From positions 1-64,000 of the forward strand of contig JAEWOR010000006.1 of NCBI GenBank assembly GCA_023399595.1: DNA of 64,000 bases, written 5' to 3'. Source of the DNA: Bacteroidota bacterium. Its GTDB lineage: Bacteria; Bacteroidota; Bacteroidia; Flavobacteriales; Weeksellaceae. A program made the translations under genes and the position numbers. Below are positions 46,370 through 54,543 of the stretch, piece by piece. Numbering within the stretch: position 1 is the stretch's first letter; each line of letters begins with the position of its first letter. The notes under the pieces are model-generated. The model was given only the letters and a program-made list of their open reading frames with translations. It ran no database searches and was not told the DNA's origin.

Positions 46370-47113
46370 TTATTTCAGTAGCCAATCGTAGCCTTTATCT
46401 TCTAATTCTAAAGCCAAAGATTTGTCGCCTGTTTTAATGATTTTCCCGTCCGCTAAAACGTGTACAAAATCTGGTTGAATATAATTCAAAAGTCTTTGGT
46501 AGTGCGTAATCAAAAGAACTGCATTGCCTTCGTTTCTGAATTTATTCACGCCATCAGCAACAATTCTTAAGGCATCGATATCCAAACCTGAATCGGTTTC
46601 GTCCAAAATAGCTAATTTGGGATTCAGCATCATCATTTGGAAAATCTCGTTTCTTTTCTTTTCACCACCCGAAAAACCTTCGTTTAATGAACGAGAAAGG
46701 AAATCTTTTTTAATTTCCAAAAGCTCAGATTTTTCACGAATTAAAGCCAACATTTCTTTTGCAGGCATTTCTTCTAAACCATTTGCTTTACGAGTTTCAT
46801 TCAAAGCTGCTTTGATGAAATTGGTCACCGAAACTCCCGGAATTTCCACTGGATATTGGAAAGACAAGAAAATTCCTTTGTGAGCTCTTTCTTCGGGAGC
46901 ATCTTCGTTGATGTTTTCACCTTCGAAAAGGATTTCACCATCGGTCACTTCATAATCTTCTTTCCCTGCAATTACAGACGAAAGTGTAGATTTACCAGCG
47001 CCGTTCGGACCCATAATAGCGTGAACTTCACCTGGTTTTATTTCTAAATTAATTCCTTTTAAAATTTCTGCGCCATCTTCAATTTTGGCGTGGAGATTAT
47101 TTATTTTTAACAT
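46370..47113 (-). CDS. sufC: Fe-S assembly ATPase SufC
   Basis: 247 aa. ABC-type ATPase of the SufBCD scaffold. Walker A GPNGAGKST (about 36-44), signature FSGGEKKRNE (about 149-158), Walker B PKLAILDETDSGLD (about 168-181) and the switch His in ITHYQRLL. Length as usual. It is separated from sufB and sufD by four-helix-bundle cassettes. Confidence 0.97.
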   Translation of the reverse strand: MLKINNLHAKIEDGAEILKGINLEIKPGEVHAIMGPNGAGKSTLSSVIAGKEDYEVTDGEILFEGENINEDAPEERAHKGIFLSFQYPVEIPGVSVTNFIKAALNETRKANGLEEMPAKEMLALIREKSELLEIKKDFLSRSLNEGFSGGEKKRNEIFQMMMLNPKLAILDETDSGLDIDALRIVADGVNKFRNEGNAVLLITHYQRLLNYIQPDFVHVLADGKIIKTGDKSLALELEDKGYDWLLK

Positions 47114-47119
47114 AATTCT

Positions 47120-47171
47120 AATGTGGTAATTTGAGAATGTGATAATGTGGTAATTTGAGAATGTGGTAATT
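47120..47171 (-). repeat. Short direct repeats upstream of sufC
   Basis: The 17-mer AATGTGGTAATTTGAGA occurs at 47120-47136 and 47144-47160, and its first 12 bases recur at 47160-47171. Parts of the second and third copies form the left arm of cassette B. The repeats may come from slippage during arm evolution. Confidence 0.8.
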
Positions 47172-47606
47172 ATTGATTTGAGATTTTAAAAAAATATCTC
47201 GCTATTTAATTACCTGATTATCTCATTATTCTATCTCATTTTAGATGTTATAATTATTTTATTTATAATATTTTCTATTTCTTTTAATTCTGAATTAAAT
47301 CCTCACAATTGGGATAACTTTCAGAATGTTGACAAAGCAAAAGCCAATAATTAGTTTCTTCTATTTCTTTCGCAGCGATTTTAAATTTATGTATAAAATC
47401 GTTATAACTTTCAGAGTTCTGAGCTTCTCGGGCATTCGCTCCAATCGAAGTTCCAGATCTGAGAAGTTGATTGGAAATCACAAATTTCTTTTGTCCATGT
47501 AGTAATTCGCAATATTTGATAACATTTAATGAAAAATCAAAAGTCATTTTTAATATAACATTCTCTTTCATTATCTAATTATCACATTTTCAAATTAACT
47601 AATTAT
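47142..47606 (-). repeat. Inverted-repeat cassette B around a frameshifted four-helix-bundle gene
   Basis: 47142-47172 pairs with 47576-47606: 26 of 31 positions are complementary. The right arm covers the sufB stop codon (47603-47605); the left arm lies in the sufC leader. Enclosed is the gene at 47231-47571. Confidence 0.7.
47231..47571 (-). pseudogene. Four-helix-bundle protein (S23/IVP family), copy B, frameshifted
   Basis: The open frame (47284-47571) stops after 95 residues, short for the family. In the next frame, the bases just beyond encode SELKEIENIINKIIITSKMR and a TAG at 47231, exactly the C-terminal helix expected of the family. One base lost near 47285-47290 explains the break. 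It keeps SNQLLRSGTSIGANAREAQ and FIHKFKIAAKEIEETNYWL. Either a recent pseudogene, a sequencing error, or a frameshift read through on purpose. The restored protein would be about 113 aa. Confidence 0.8.
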
Positions 47607-49048
47607 CCTACCGATCCCTCAAGTGAAATTTCTAATAATTTCTGAGCTTCGATGGCGAATTCCATTGGCAGTTTGTTTAAAACTTCTTTTGAGAATCCGT
47701 TTACGATTAATGCAATAGCTCTTTCGGTATCAATTCCTCTTTGGTTACAATAGAAAATTTGATCTTCACCAATTTTTGAAGTCGTTGCTTCGTGTTCCAA
47801 TTGTGCTGAAGGATCTTTTATTTCAATATAGGGGAAAGTATGCGCTCCACAATCATTACCCATCAACAAAGAGTCACACTGAGAGAAATTTCTCGCTCCT
47901 TTTGCAGAAGGCATCACTTTTACCAATCCCCGATAAGAATTGTTAGATTTTCCAGCAGAAATACCTTTCGAAATAATCGTCGATTTGGTATTTTTTCCGA
48001 TGTGAATCATTTTCGTTCCTGTATCGGCGTATTGGTGATTATTGGTCACCGCAATCGAATAAAATTCGCCTACAGAATTGTCACCTTTCAAAATACATGA
48101 AGGATATTTCCACGTTACTGCAGAACCGGTTTCTACTTGTGTCCAAGAGATTTTTGCATTTTTCTCGCACATTCCTCGTTTGGTTACAAAATTGAAAACA
48201 CCACCTTTTCCTTCTTCATTTCCTGGATACCAGTTTTGAACCGTAGAATATTTAATTTCAGCATCATCCATTGCGATAAGCTCTACAACGGCTGCATGAA
48301 GCTGATTTTCATCTCTTGAAGGCGCCGTGCAACCTTCCAAATACGAAACGTAAGAACCTTCATCAGCAATTAACAGTGTTCTTTCGAACTGACCAGTTCC
48401 TGCCTGATTGATACGGAAATAAGTAGAAAGTTCCATTGGACATCTCACGCCTTTTGGAATATAACAGAATGATCCATCAGAAAATACCGCTGAATTTAAA
48501 GCTGCATAAAAATTATCACCTCTCGGAACCACTGTTCCCAAGTATTTTTTAACTAAATCTGGGTGATTTTTGATGGCTTCCGAAATGGAACAGAAAATAA
48601 TTCCTTTTTCCATCAAGGTTTCTTGGAAAGTGGTTTTCACAGAAACCGAATCCATTACGATATCTACCGCAACCCCTGTTAAACGCTTCTGTTCTTCAAT
48701 ATTAATACCTAACTTTTCGAAAGTTTTCAAAAGTTCAGGATCCACCTCATCCAAACTTGCCAATTCTGGTTTCACTTTTGGAGCAGCATAATAACGAATC
48801 GCCTGAAAATCTGGCTTTTCGTATTTGATATTTGCCCATGTTGGTTCTTCCATTTTTTGCCAAATTCTGAAAGATTCCAAACGCCAATTGGTCATCCATT
48901 CTGGTTCTTCCTTCTTTTCAGAAATTGCACGAACGATATCTTCATTCAGTCCAGTAGGGAAATCTTCATAATCAATTTTGGTTTCCCAACCGAATTCGTA
49001 TTTTTTATTTTCTAGATCTACTCTTAGATCGTCTTCTGTATATTTCAT
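47603..49048 (-). CDS. sufB: Fe-S cluster assembly protein SufB
   Basis: 481 aa. The cluster-building subunit of the SufBCD scaffold. Conserved blocks include SISEAIKNHPDLVKKYLG (about 155-172), CYIPKGVRCPMELSTYFRIN (in the core, about 197-216), EGCTAPSRDENQLHAAVVEL (about 239-258) and the C-terminal EHEATTSKIGEDQIFYCNQRG. The candidate catalytic Cys in the ARNFSQCDSL segment (about 394) is present. Direct partner of sufC and sufD. Confidence 0.97.
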   Translation of the reverse strand: MKYTEDDLRVDLENKKYEFGWETKIDYEDFPTGLNEDIVRAISEKKEEPEWMTNWRLESFRIWQKMEEPTWANIKYEKPDFQAIRYYAAPKVKPELASLDEVDPELLKTFEKLGINIEEQKRLTGVAVDIVMDSVSVKTTFQETLMEKGIIFCSISEAIKNHPDLVKKYLGTVVPRGDNFYAALNSAVFSDGSFCYIPKGVRCPMELSTYFRINQAGTGQFERTLLIADEGSYVSYLEGCTAPSRDENQLHAAVVELIAMDDAEIKYSTVQNWYPGNEEGKGGVFNFVTKRGMCEKNAKISWTQVETGSAVTWKYPSCILKGDNSVGEFYSIAVTNNHQYADTGTKMIHIGKNTKSTIISKGISAGKSNNSYRGLVKVMPSAKGARNFSQCDSLLMGNDCGAHTFPYIEIKDPSAQLEHEATTSKIGEDQIFYCNQRGIDTERAIALIVNGFSKEVLNKLPMEFAIEAQKLLEISLEGSVG

Positions 49049-49055
49049 AGTATTT

Positions 49056-49476
49056 AGAGATTTGGAAATTTAGAGATTTAGAAATTCTAAATCGTTTTTT
49101 CCAAATACTTTATAAAATGGTAAATTTCTTTTGTCATCACCAAACATTCCTCATTTAAATTTTGAAATGTTTCTTCGTCAGTCTTTTCTAATTCAAATAA
49201 AACTCGAAGCATATTTCTTACTTCTGCACAATTTTCTTTTGCAATCCACAAAAAGTGGATAAATTGTTTGTTGCTTCCGTATTCAGAACCTTCAGCAATA
49301 TTATTAGAAATAGATAATGTTGCTCTTTTAATTTGATCTTTAATTGAAAACTCTCTTTGCAAAGTTTCGTGATTAAGAATTTTAAAAACTTTAACAGTAA
49401 ATGAAATTACTTTTTGATAAATAGGAAAACTTTCAAATGAAACCGTCATATCTAATCTCTAAATTTCCAAATCTCT
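49056..49476 (-). repeat. Inverted-repeat cassette C around a four-helix-bundle gene
   Basis: 49056-49078 and 49454-49476 are perfect inverted repeats, 23 of 23 base pairs, extendable by three pairs (49052-49054 with 49478-49480) past one mismatch. The left arm is 8 nt from the sufB start codon and the right arm ends 20 nt from the sufA stop codon. The gene at 49087-49449 fills the span between the arms. The arms are themselves internally repetitive (TTTAGAGATTT-like). Confidence 0.9.
49087..49449 (-). CDS. Four-helix-bundle protein (S23/IVP family), copy C
   Basis: 120 aa, the usual length. IYQKVISFTVKVFKIL at the start, KDQIKRATLSISNNIAEGSEYGS (in two family blocks, about 36-58), then FIHFLWIAKENCAEVRNML (about 63-81) and the last helix ending FIKYLEKTI. 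It is closest in style to copy A (both end F-I-x-Y-L). It sits between sufA and sufB in the operon direction and is the only one of the three that is fully intact with an ATG start. Biological role unknown. Confidence 0.88.
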   Translation of the reverse strand: MTVSFESFPIYQKVISFTVKVFKILNHETLQREFSIKDQIKRATLSISNNIAEGSEYGSNKQFIHFLWIAKENCAEVRNMLRVLFELEKTDEETFQNLNEECLVMTKEIYHFIKYLEKTI

Positions 49477-49496
49477 TAATCTCTTATCTTATATTC

Positions 49497-49826
49497 TTAC
49501 AAAGAAAAACTCTCTCCGCAACCGCAAGTTCTTGCAGCATTGGGATTATTAAAAACGAAACCTTTACCGTTCAAACCTCCAGAATACTCCAAAATGGTTC
49601 CCGCTAGATAAAGAATAGATTTTTTATCGATTATGACTTTAACGCCATTATCTTCAAAAACCTGATCGGCTTCTTCTTTTTTGTCATCAAACTTTAGGAC
49701 ATATTCAAGTCCAGAGCAACCTCCACTCTTAACGCCCACTCTTATATAATCGGTTTCAGGATTGAAGCCTTCCTCAGTCATTAACTGTGCCGCTTTGGCT
49801 TTTGCCTGATCTGAAACTTTAATCAT
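49497..49826 (-). CDS. sufA: HesB/IscA-type Fe-S carrier (SufA-like)
   Basis: 109 aa A-type carrier that moves clusters from the SufBCD scaffold to client proteins. The three cluster ligands are C37 (GGCSGLEY), C101 and C103 (CGCGESF). First gene of the suf operon. Confidence 0.95.
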   Translation of the reverse strand: MIKVSDQAKAKAAQLMTEEGFNPETDYIRVGVKSGGCSGLEYVLKFDDKKEEADQVFEDNGVKVIIDKKSILYLAGTILEYSGGLNGKGFVFNNPNAARTCGCGESFSL

Positions 49827-49923
49827 TTTTATTTAGAATTAATTTATACTACAAAGTTAAGCTTTAATAGAATGATAATCAAATTTGTTGTTTTATTTTA
49901 ACTATAATTATCATTGAGTTGTT

Positions 49924-49931
49924 TAACTTTG
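49924..49931 (+). promoter_or_regulatory. Possible -7 box of the GLPGLI gene
   Basis: TAACTTTG fits TAnnTTTG, 34 nt upstream of the ATG at 49966. A -33 TTG at the right spacing is not present. Confidence 0.35.
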
Positions 49932-49965
49932 ATTGTATAACATAATCCAACTAACAAATTATAAA

Positions 49966-50829
49966 ATGAAAAAAGCGGGAATTGCTATCTTACTACTTAT
50001 GGTGAACTTGGGATTTGCTCAGGTTAATCGATTTGTTTACCAGGCAAGTATGAAATTGGACACCCATAATAAAAACGATATTAAAACCGAGGAAGTTTAC
50101 TTAGATATCTCTCCTGAAAAAACGATGTTTTATTCTGAAAATAGAATTAAAAGAGACTCTATTATGAGAAGTCATTTTCAAAATGGAGGGGCAAGAGGTT
50201 TTAATAGAGAACAAATGGAATCTTTAAGAAGTTATTTTTCTTACAGCATTGAAAAGGACAAAAAAAACCAAAAAACTTTTTTCAAAGATAGAATTGGAAG
50301 GGATAATTATATGTATGAAGAGGACAGACCTTTGAATTGGGCAATTAGCTCTGAAACAACAAAAATTGGAGAGTATAAAGTTCAAAAGGCCGATACAGAT
50401 TTTGGTGGAAGAAAATGGACTGCTTGGTTCACCACTGATTTACCTTATCAAGATGGTCCTTATAAATTTGGTGGATTACCAGGTCTTATTGTAAAAATTG
50501 AAGATTCTACAGGAGATTATTCTTTTGATTTGATGAGGAATTATAAGATTGCAGAATTTCCTGATGTAAGTTCTCGTGGAAATATCGTAAAAGTAAAACG
50601 TAAAGATTTTGAAAACCAGCAAGCAAAATTCTTGAAAGACCCTATGGAATATATGAAACAAAGTATGAACAGCGGTGGCGGTAGAAATTTTGGCGGCTCA
50701 GGCGCTCCAGCTGCACCAATGAGAGTTTCGGGCGGAAGAATGGACAATCCTGAGATGCGCAAAAGAATGGAAGAAAGGATGAAAGAAGAATTAAAAGCCA
50801 ATAACAATCCAATAGAGATTAATAAGTAA
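49966..50829 (+). CDS. GLPGLI family protein
   Basis: 287 aa from the ATG at 49966 (an earlier in-frame start adds 11 residues without signal character). Signal peptide with cleavage after GFAQ (about residue 18). The family-defining GLPGLI motif lies in KFGGLPGLIVKIEDSTGDY. The C-terminus has a Gly/Ala/Pro-rich loop (NSGGGRNFGGSGAPAAPMR) and a Met/Arg-rich end. Bacteroidota-specific family of unknown function; often near TonB-dependent receptors, but none is adjacent here. Confidence 0.92.
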   Translation: MKKAGIAILLLMVNLGFAQVNRFVYQASMKLDTHNKNDIKTEEVYLDISPEKTMFYSENRIKRDSIMRSHFQNGGARGFNREQMESLRSYFSYSIEKDKKNQKTFFKDRIGRDNYMYEEDRPLNWAISSETTKIGEYKVQKADTDFGGRKWTAWFTTDLPYQDGPYKFGGLPGLIVKIEDSTGDYSFDLMRNYKIAEFPDVSSRGNIVKVKRKDFENQQAKFLKDPMEYMKQSMNSGGGRNFGGSGAPAAPMRVSGGRMDNPEMRKRMEERMKEELKANNNPIEINK

Positions 50830-50851
50830 ACCTGAAAAGATAACAATAAAG

Positions 50852-50876
50852 AAAACCTGCATAAGCTGCAGGTTTT
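50852..50876. terminator. Hairpin between GLPGLI gene and lipoprotein gene
   Basis: 10-bp perfect stem (50852-50861 with 50867-50876), 5-nt loop. T residues follow on the plus strand and the A-rich upstream flank gives T residues on the minus strand. It ends 2 bases from the lipoprotein stop codon, so it can serve both convergent genes. Confidence 0.75.
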
Positions 50877-50877
50877 A

Positions 50878-51333
50878 TTATTTATCTATAAATGTAGGAG
50901 CACTTTTAACTGTCTGATATTGGACATTCATTGGTTCAGCAAATATTTTGAAATCCTGTAAATTCTCAAGATAGACTTTAGCGGAATCTTTGGTTTTATC
51001 CGTTTTAAGATTATAATTTGAAAAAAACAAAAAGGGTATTTTCACCGTGTCGGATGGTTTTAAAACTTTTCCACCAGAAATTTTGTAAACATACAAAGGA
51101 GAATCTAAAACTTTTGAAGAACTATCGATTAATTTTACTTGATTACTCAAAATAACGACTGTACTTTTTTCAAAGGCTATTTCTGGATCCAGAAAGTTTT
51201 TTTCCACTTGCTCCTTTCTTACATCAGCATAGATATCTTCTTTAAAAACGTCGGGTCTTTCATACTCTTTCTTACAACTAAAAAAAAACAAAAATAAGCT
51301 CAGCATAGCAAGAATATTGCACCTTTTACTCAT
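50878..51333 (-). CDS. Small lipoprotein, possible TssQ of the type VI system
   Basis: 151 aa. The lipobox ends at C20 (FFFSC), followed by KKEYERPDVF. The rest is mainly beta and does not resemble a family I can name. It is the last gene on the minus strand of the T6SS cluster, 93 nt beyond tssC, with a hairpin in between. Subtype iii systems encode a lipoprotein (TssQ) of about this size; the assignment rests on position and lipoprotein character only. Confidence 0.6.
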   Translation of the reverse strand: MSKRCNILAMLSLFLFFFSCKKEYERPDVFKEDIYADVRKEQVEKNFLDPEIAFEKSTVVILSNQVKLIDSSSKVLDSPLYVYKISGGKVLKPSDTVKIPFLFFSNYNLKTDKTKDSAKVYLENLQDFKIFAEPMNVQYQTVKSAPTFIDK

Positions 51334-51353
51334 ACAATAAAGTTTAAATGAAA

Positions 51354-51391
51354 ATGGGAATTTATCTCTATAGAAGAGGAAAAATTCCCAT
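51354..51391 (-). terminator. Hairpin between tssC and the lipoprotein gene
   Basis: 10-bp stem (51354-51363 with 51382-51391) and an 18-nt loop, then T residues on the minus strand. It may attenuate transcription and keep the sheath genes above the lipoprotein level. Confidence 0.55.
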
Positions 51392-51426
51392 AAATATTAA
51401 TTAAAAATGTAGAAACACTACACTAA

Positions 51427-52788
51427 TTATTCTTGCATATATTCTGCATCCCATTCATTACCATCATCGCCTTTGTGCCCATCTAATTTAATAACGAAAC
51501 TTTTAGTTGGGAAGTAAGGAGTCATTCTAATATCCAACCATACACGGTCTTTATTAACTCTATCTTGCTCAAATCTTACAATTTTAAATTTTTCGATTAA
51601 TTTATCTGGTCCTTTAATATCGTCTAAGAATTTTACAATTTGTTTTCTTAAATCGTCTTCGTTTTTAGCATTCCAGTTTTCAAAAGCTCTTCTGTTAAGA
51701 AAGTCTAATAAAACTTTAGTAACATAATCGAACACTCTAACTACAGAATATGTTTGAAGACCAATGTTATCACCAGTAAACAATGTTTTAGCTGAGAAAG
51801 CCATAATTTTCCCATATTCGTTTACCATAGGAACAAGTCCCATTTTTTCAAGTTGTGAAATTTCGCTCTTCTTCAAATCAAATTTTACAGAGTCAACTTC
51901 ATTAATATTACCATGCTTTTTACCTGCAGCCACCTGAGACATTAATGTTTTGTAGATTTTCCCAGCCAAAGAAGTTGATGGTGGAAGATCAACGTTTTCT
52001 TCTTCTCCTACCTCTTCTGCTTTTCCTCTTCCTACAAGCCAGTTACAAGTCATAATAACATTACTTCTATGCAATTCTCCTCCTGTAAGGTTTGCAGAGT
52101 GGAATAAATCTACAACGTCGTCTGGTTTATCTAGGTTAGCAAAATCTGTTAGCAACATTACTTTGTTCTCATTACAAATTTTCGCCCATTTTTCGATTAC
52201 TTTATTGGACCCAAGGTAACCTGGCAAAGCTAGTAATGAATAATTATCTCTAAGATCTAATCTATCATAATTTTGCTTGAATTCATCAGCAATAGAGTCT
52301 ATAAATAAAGGGTTATCTAAATCTGCCATTTGCTCCAAAGTAGCATTTACAATACTTACATTGTCTACTTTATCTTGTTCTGTATTCTTGTAGAACTGAG
52401 CAATAGTGCGGTATGAAGTTTCTAGTTCACGTGTTGTATCTAAGGCGTTTTTTAGATTTTTCTTTAAATTATTCTCTGCAGAAATGGCTTTAGTTTTGCA
52501 CATTTCAGACATCTTTTCGGAGTTTTCATTCTCTTCAAGTAGATTAATCCAAAGGTTTATTTTTTGTAAAAGATCTTTTCTTTCAATAGCTTTATTACCA
52601 TCATTCAAAAAAATTTCTTTTCTCGCTTTTCTAGTAGGATTCATGTTGGCGATTCCATCTACAACTGATTCTACAAAGTTGAAACCTCCAACTTTATTAA
52701 GATCGTTTAATGCATTGCCTTTTTGTTGTTTAAATTCTTGCTGTTGGGTACTTTGTTGTCCTTGTACAGCCTGTTGTTTGTTATCCAT
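51427..52788 (-). CDS. tssC: T6SS contractile sheath large subunit TssC
   Basis: 453 aa. With TssB it polymerises into the contractile sheath that drives the inner tube. The Bacteroidota form starts with a Gln-rich, probably disordered leader (about 4-25), then NPTRKARKEIFLND, the helical domain, and a beta domain with YLGSNKVIEKWAKICNENKVML (in two pieces, about 190-212). The C-terminus FKIVRFEQDRVNKDRVWLDIRMTPYF (split) is typical of sheath handshake strands. tssB lies 26 nt upstream. Confidence 0.93.
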   Translation of the reverse strand: MDNKQQAVQGQQSTQQQEFKQQKGNALNDLNKVGGFNFVESVVDGIANMNPTRKARKEIFLNDGNKAIERKDLLQKINLWINLLEENENSEKMSEMCKTKAISAENNLKKNLKNALDTTRELETSYRTIAQFYKNTEQDKVDNVSIVNATLEQMADLDNPLFIDSIADEFKQNYDRLDLRDNYSLLALPGYLGSNKVIEKWAKICNENKVMLLTDFANLDKPDDVVDLFHSANLTGGELHRSNVIMTCNWLVGRGKAEEVGEEENVDLPPSTSLAGKIYKTLMSQVAAGKKHGNINEVDSVKFDLKKSEISQLEKMGLVPMVNEYGKIMAFSAKTLFTGDNIGLQTYSVVRVFDYVTKVLLDFLNRRAFENWNAKNEDDLRKQIVKFLDDIKGPDKLIEKFKIVRFEQDRVNKDRVWLDIRMTPYFPTKSFVIKLDGHKGDDGNEWDAEYMQE

Positions 52789-52814
52789 TCTCTCTATTTT
52801 TTTAAGGACAAAAA

Positions 52815-53261
52815 TTATTTTTCTAACTCTTTAGCTACTTCTTTCAACACCTCAACCAAAGCAGATTTTGTTTGATCGTTTTCTAAAACGTTTTTCAAAA
52901 TTTTATTGGTTTTTAATTGTCTTAGAATTTTATTGTATTGCTCTTGCTCTACGCTAAGTTGTTTTAAATAGTTTGAATTTTGAGTGATGTTTTTTGGAGT
53001 GAAGTCTCCCAGATTTTGGAATCTGAATTCTTCATCTACAATATTACCCTCTTCTGTTTCGTGAGAAACATTAATAGCTGGTTGATAATGACGGAATACG
53101 TCTTCTACGGTTTTAAGGCCTTTTACAATTTCTGGAACAAATGGTTCTTCCGCGGTAAGCTTGCTTACCAAAAGGGTTCTATTTTCTTGTATCTCTTGAA
53201 TTGCTTCATTGGCGTCAACCTTTATCTCATTGCCTCCAACGCCATAATTAAACATTGCCAT
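52815..53261 (-). CDS. tssB: T6SS contractile sheath small subunit TssB
   Basis: 148 aa. Small sheath subunit. The body shows SKLTAEEPFVPEIVKGLKTV (about 33-52), VFRHYQPAINVSHET (about 55-69) and DFTPKNI, which correspond to the IPF.I....DFTPENV pattern of sheath small subunits. A C-terminal coiled coil follows (about 100-148). A second ATG two codons in (53255) is an alternative start. A promoter box is proposed upstream. Confidence 0.92.
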   Translation of the reverse strand: MAMFNYGVGGNEIKVDANEAIQEIQENRTLLVSKLTAEEPFVPEIVKGLKTVEDVFRHYQPAINVSHETEEGNIVDEEFRFQNLGDFTPKNITQNSNYLKQLSVEQEQYNKILRQLKTNKILKNVLENDQTKSALVEVLKEVAKELEK

Positions 53262-53304
53262 AATAATCTATTTTAATATTTATGTTTTACTTTAGTTTAT
53301 TTCT

Positions 53305-53336
53305 TAAAAATATAAAAAAATTAAGGTTCTACAAAA
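53305..53336 (-). promoter_or_regulatory. Possible promoter for tssB-tssC
   Basis: On the minus strand, TTTTG (53336-53332), a 19-nt spacer and TATTTTTA (53312-53305), one base off TAnnTTTG. It lies in the 125-nt gap between tssK and tssB, the largest gap in the minus-strand T6SS block, and would let sheath genes be expressed above the rest. Confidence 0.4.
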
Positions 53337-53386
53337 TTGATTATGAATATTTTATAAAACTTAATATTGATGTAAACATTGTGTTT

Positions 53387-54532
53387 TTAGTCGATTACGC
53401 TCCATCCTTTTTTAGGATCAATATTCGATTTTACTTGTTGTTCGTTAACAATAATACTTTCTTTTCTTTGACCAATATAATCTAGTTCACTAAGCTTTCC
53501 AAAGATTACCTCTAAACTCTTCAACATTTGACCAATGTTAAAGAAAGCTTCACCAGCATTATGATGATCATAATTAATTTCCGCCACTGTAGTAAGTTGG
53601 TTCAATAAGGTATGAGGTGCAACTTCACTCCACTCTAAGCTATAGTTCAGCATTTCTTCTAACTCTGATGAAACCATTAATTGGGTGTCGTTATAAAGCT
53701 TAAGTGCAAGTCTCGCAAAAATATCCACTAAGAATATGGGCGGTTGATGCATAACAACATTTCTAAATCTAAAATAATTATCGCCTATATTATCAATTAA
53801 AGTTTTACAAAGTGTTTTCACATTGTGCGCTAACGCAGTGTTCTGATTTTTATGAGCTGTTTTTTGAATAATTTTATAGGTAAATTGTCTTAAATTACTC
53901 AAAGAAGTATTATAGGAATTATAATATTCTACTAATTTCGGATGGCTTTCCACTGAAGCGCATGGCGGAATAAAATTGGGATCTATTTGTGCAATATTAG
54001 AGATAATACTCACTTTCCCTAACACTAAGTAATTACCTCCAGAATAACTGCTATTTAGAATAGCTGTATTTACCAATTCTATTTTGTAGTTGGGTTTTCC
54101 GTAAGGATGTCTTGGAGGGATTTCTTCAGAATCTATTTCTCCAAACGGAACTTTATCGAACGGATTTACAGAAGCAAGAACATAATATTCACCATCTGTT
54201 TCGTCTGTTGAACTTCCCGAAGATTTTGATAAAGAACGTACATTAACCTTATAATCGCTCAATTCTATTCTGTAACCCGCTAAAGTGATGGCTGCACATT
54301 TTTTAATAACCAGCTCTGCGTCGTTGGTTGCTGTGTTATAAATCTCGTAAATGGTTTTATCCGTATGCGAATCTGCATTAGGCAAAATACCATAATTGAA
54401 ATTATTAATTTGCAAAGAATTAGAATCCCTAATAGAGTCAATTACAAAATTATCTTGTTCTATAAGGTGTTGCTGCGAGATTTTCATCCCATCTACCCAG
54501 TTTACTGGATAATGCTTTATTGGTTGTATCAT
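53387..54532 (-). CDS. tssK: T6SS baseplate protein TssK
   Basis: 381 aa, shorter than the proteobacterial form (about 440). VNWVDGMKISQQHLIEQDNF (about 10-29) is the diagnostic N-terminal HW..G..L...HF-like block. PFGEIDSEEIPPRHPYG, a long helical middle (about 210-340), and a C-terminal domain follow. TssK links the baseplate to the membrane complex. Confidence 0.9.
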   Translation of the reverse strand: MIQPIKHYPVNWVDGMKISQQHLIEQDNFVIDSIRDSNSLQINNFNYGILPNADSHTDKTIYEIYNTATNDAELVIKKCAAITLAGYRIELSDYKVNVRSLSKSSGSSTDETDGEYYVLASVNPFDKVPFGEIDSEEIPPRHPYGKPNYKIELVNTAILNSSYSGGNYLVLGKVSIISNIAQIDPNFIPPCASVESHPKLVEYYNSYNTSLSNLRQFTYKIIQKTAHKNQNTALAHNVKTLCKTLIDNIGDNYFRFRNVVMHQPPIFLVDIFARLALKLYNDTQLMVSSELEEMLNYSLEWSEVAPHTLLNQLTTVAEINYDHHNAGEAFFNIGQMLKSLEVIFGKLSELDYIGQRKESIIVNEQQVKSNIDPKKGWSVID

Positions 54533-54543
54533 AAATGTTTTTT

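Noticed and set aside
47120..47171. Spaced direct repeats that could be read as a CRISPR
   Set aside because: Only two or three copies, 7 nt or less between units, no spacers and no cas genes. They belong to the left arm of cassette B.
52406..52834. 142-aa plus-strand open frame, Cys- and Ser-rich, opposite tssC
   Set aside because: Antisense to the N-terminal part of tssC; composition reflects the reverse complement of Gln/Lys/Asn codons.
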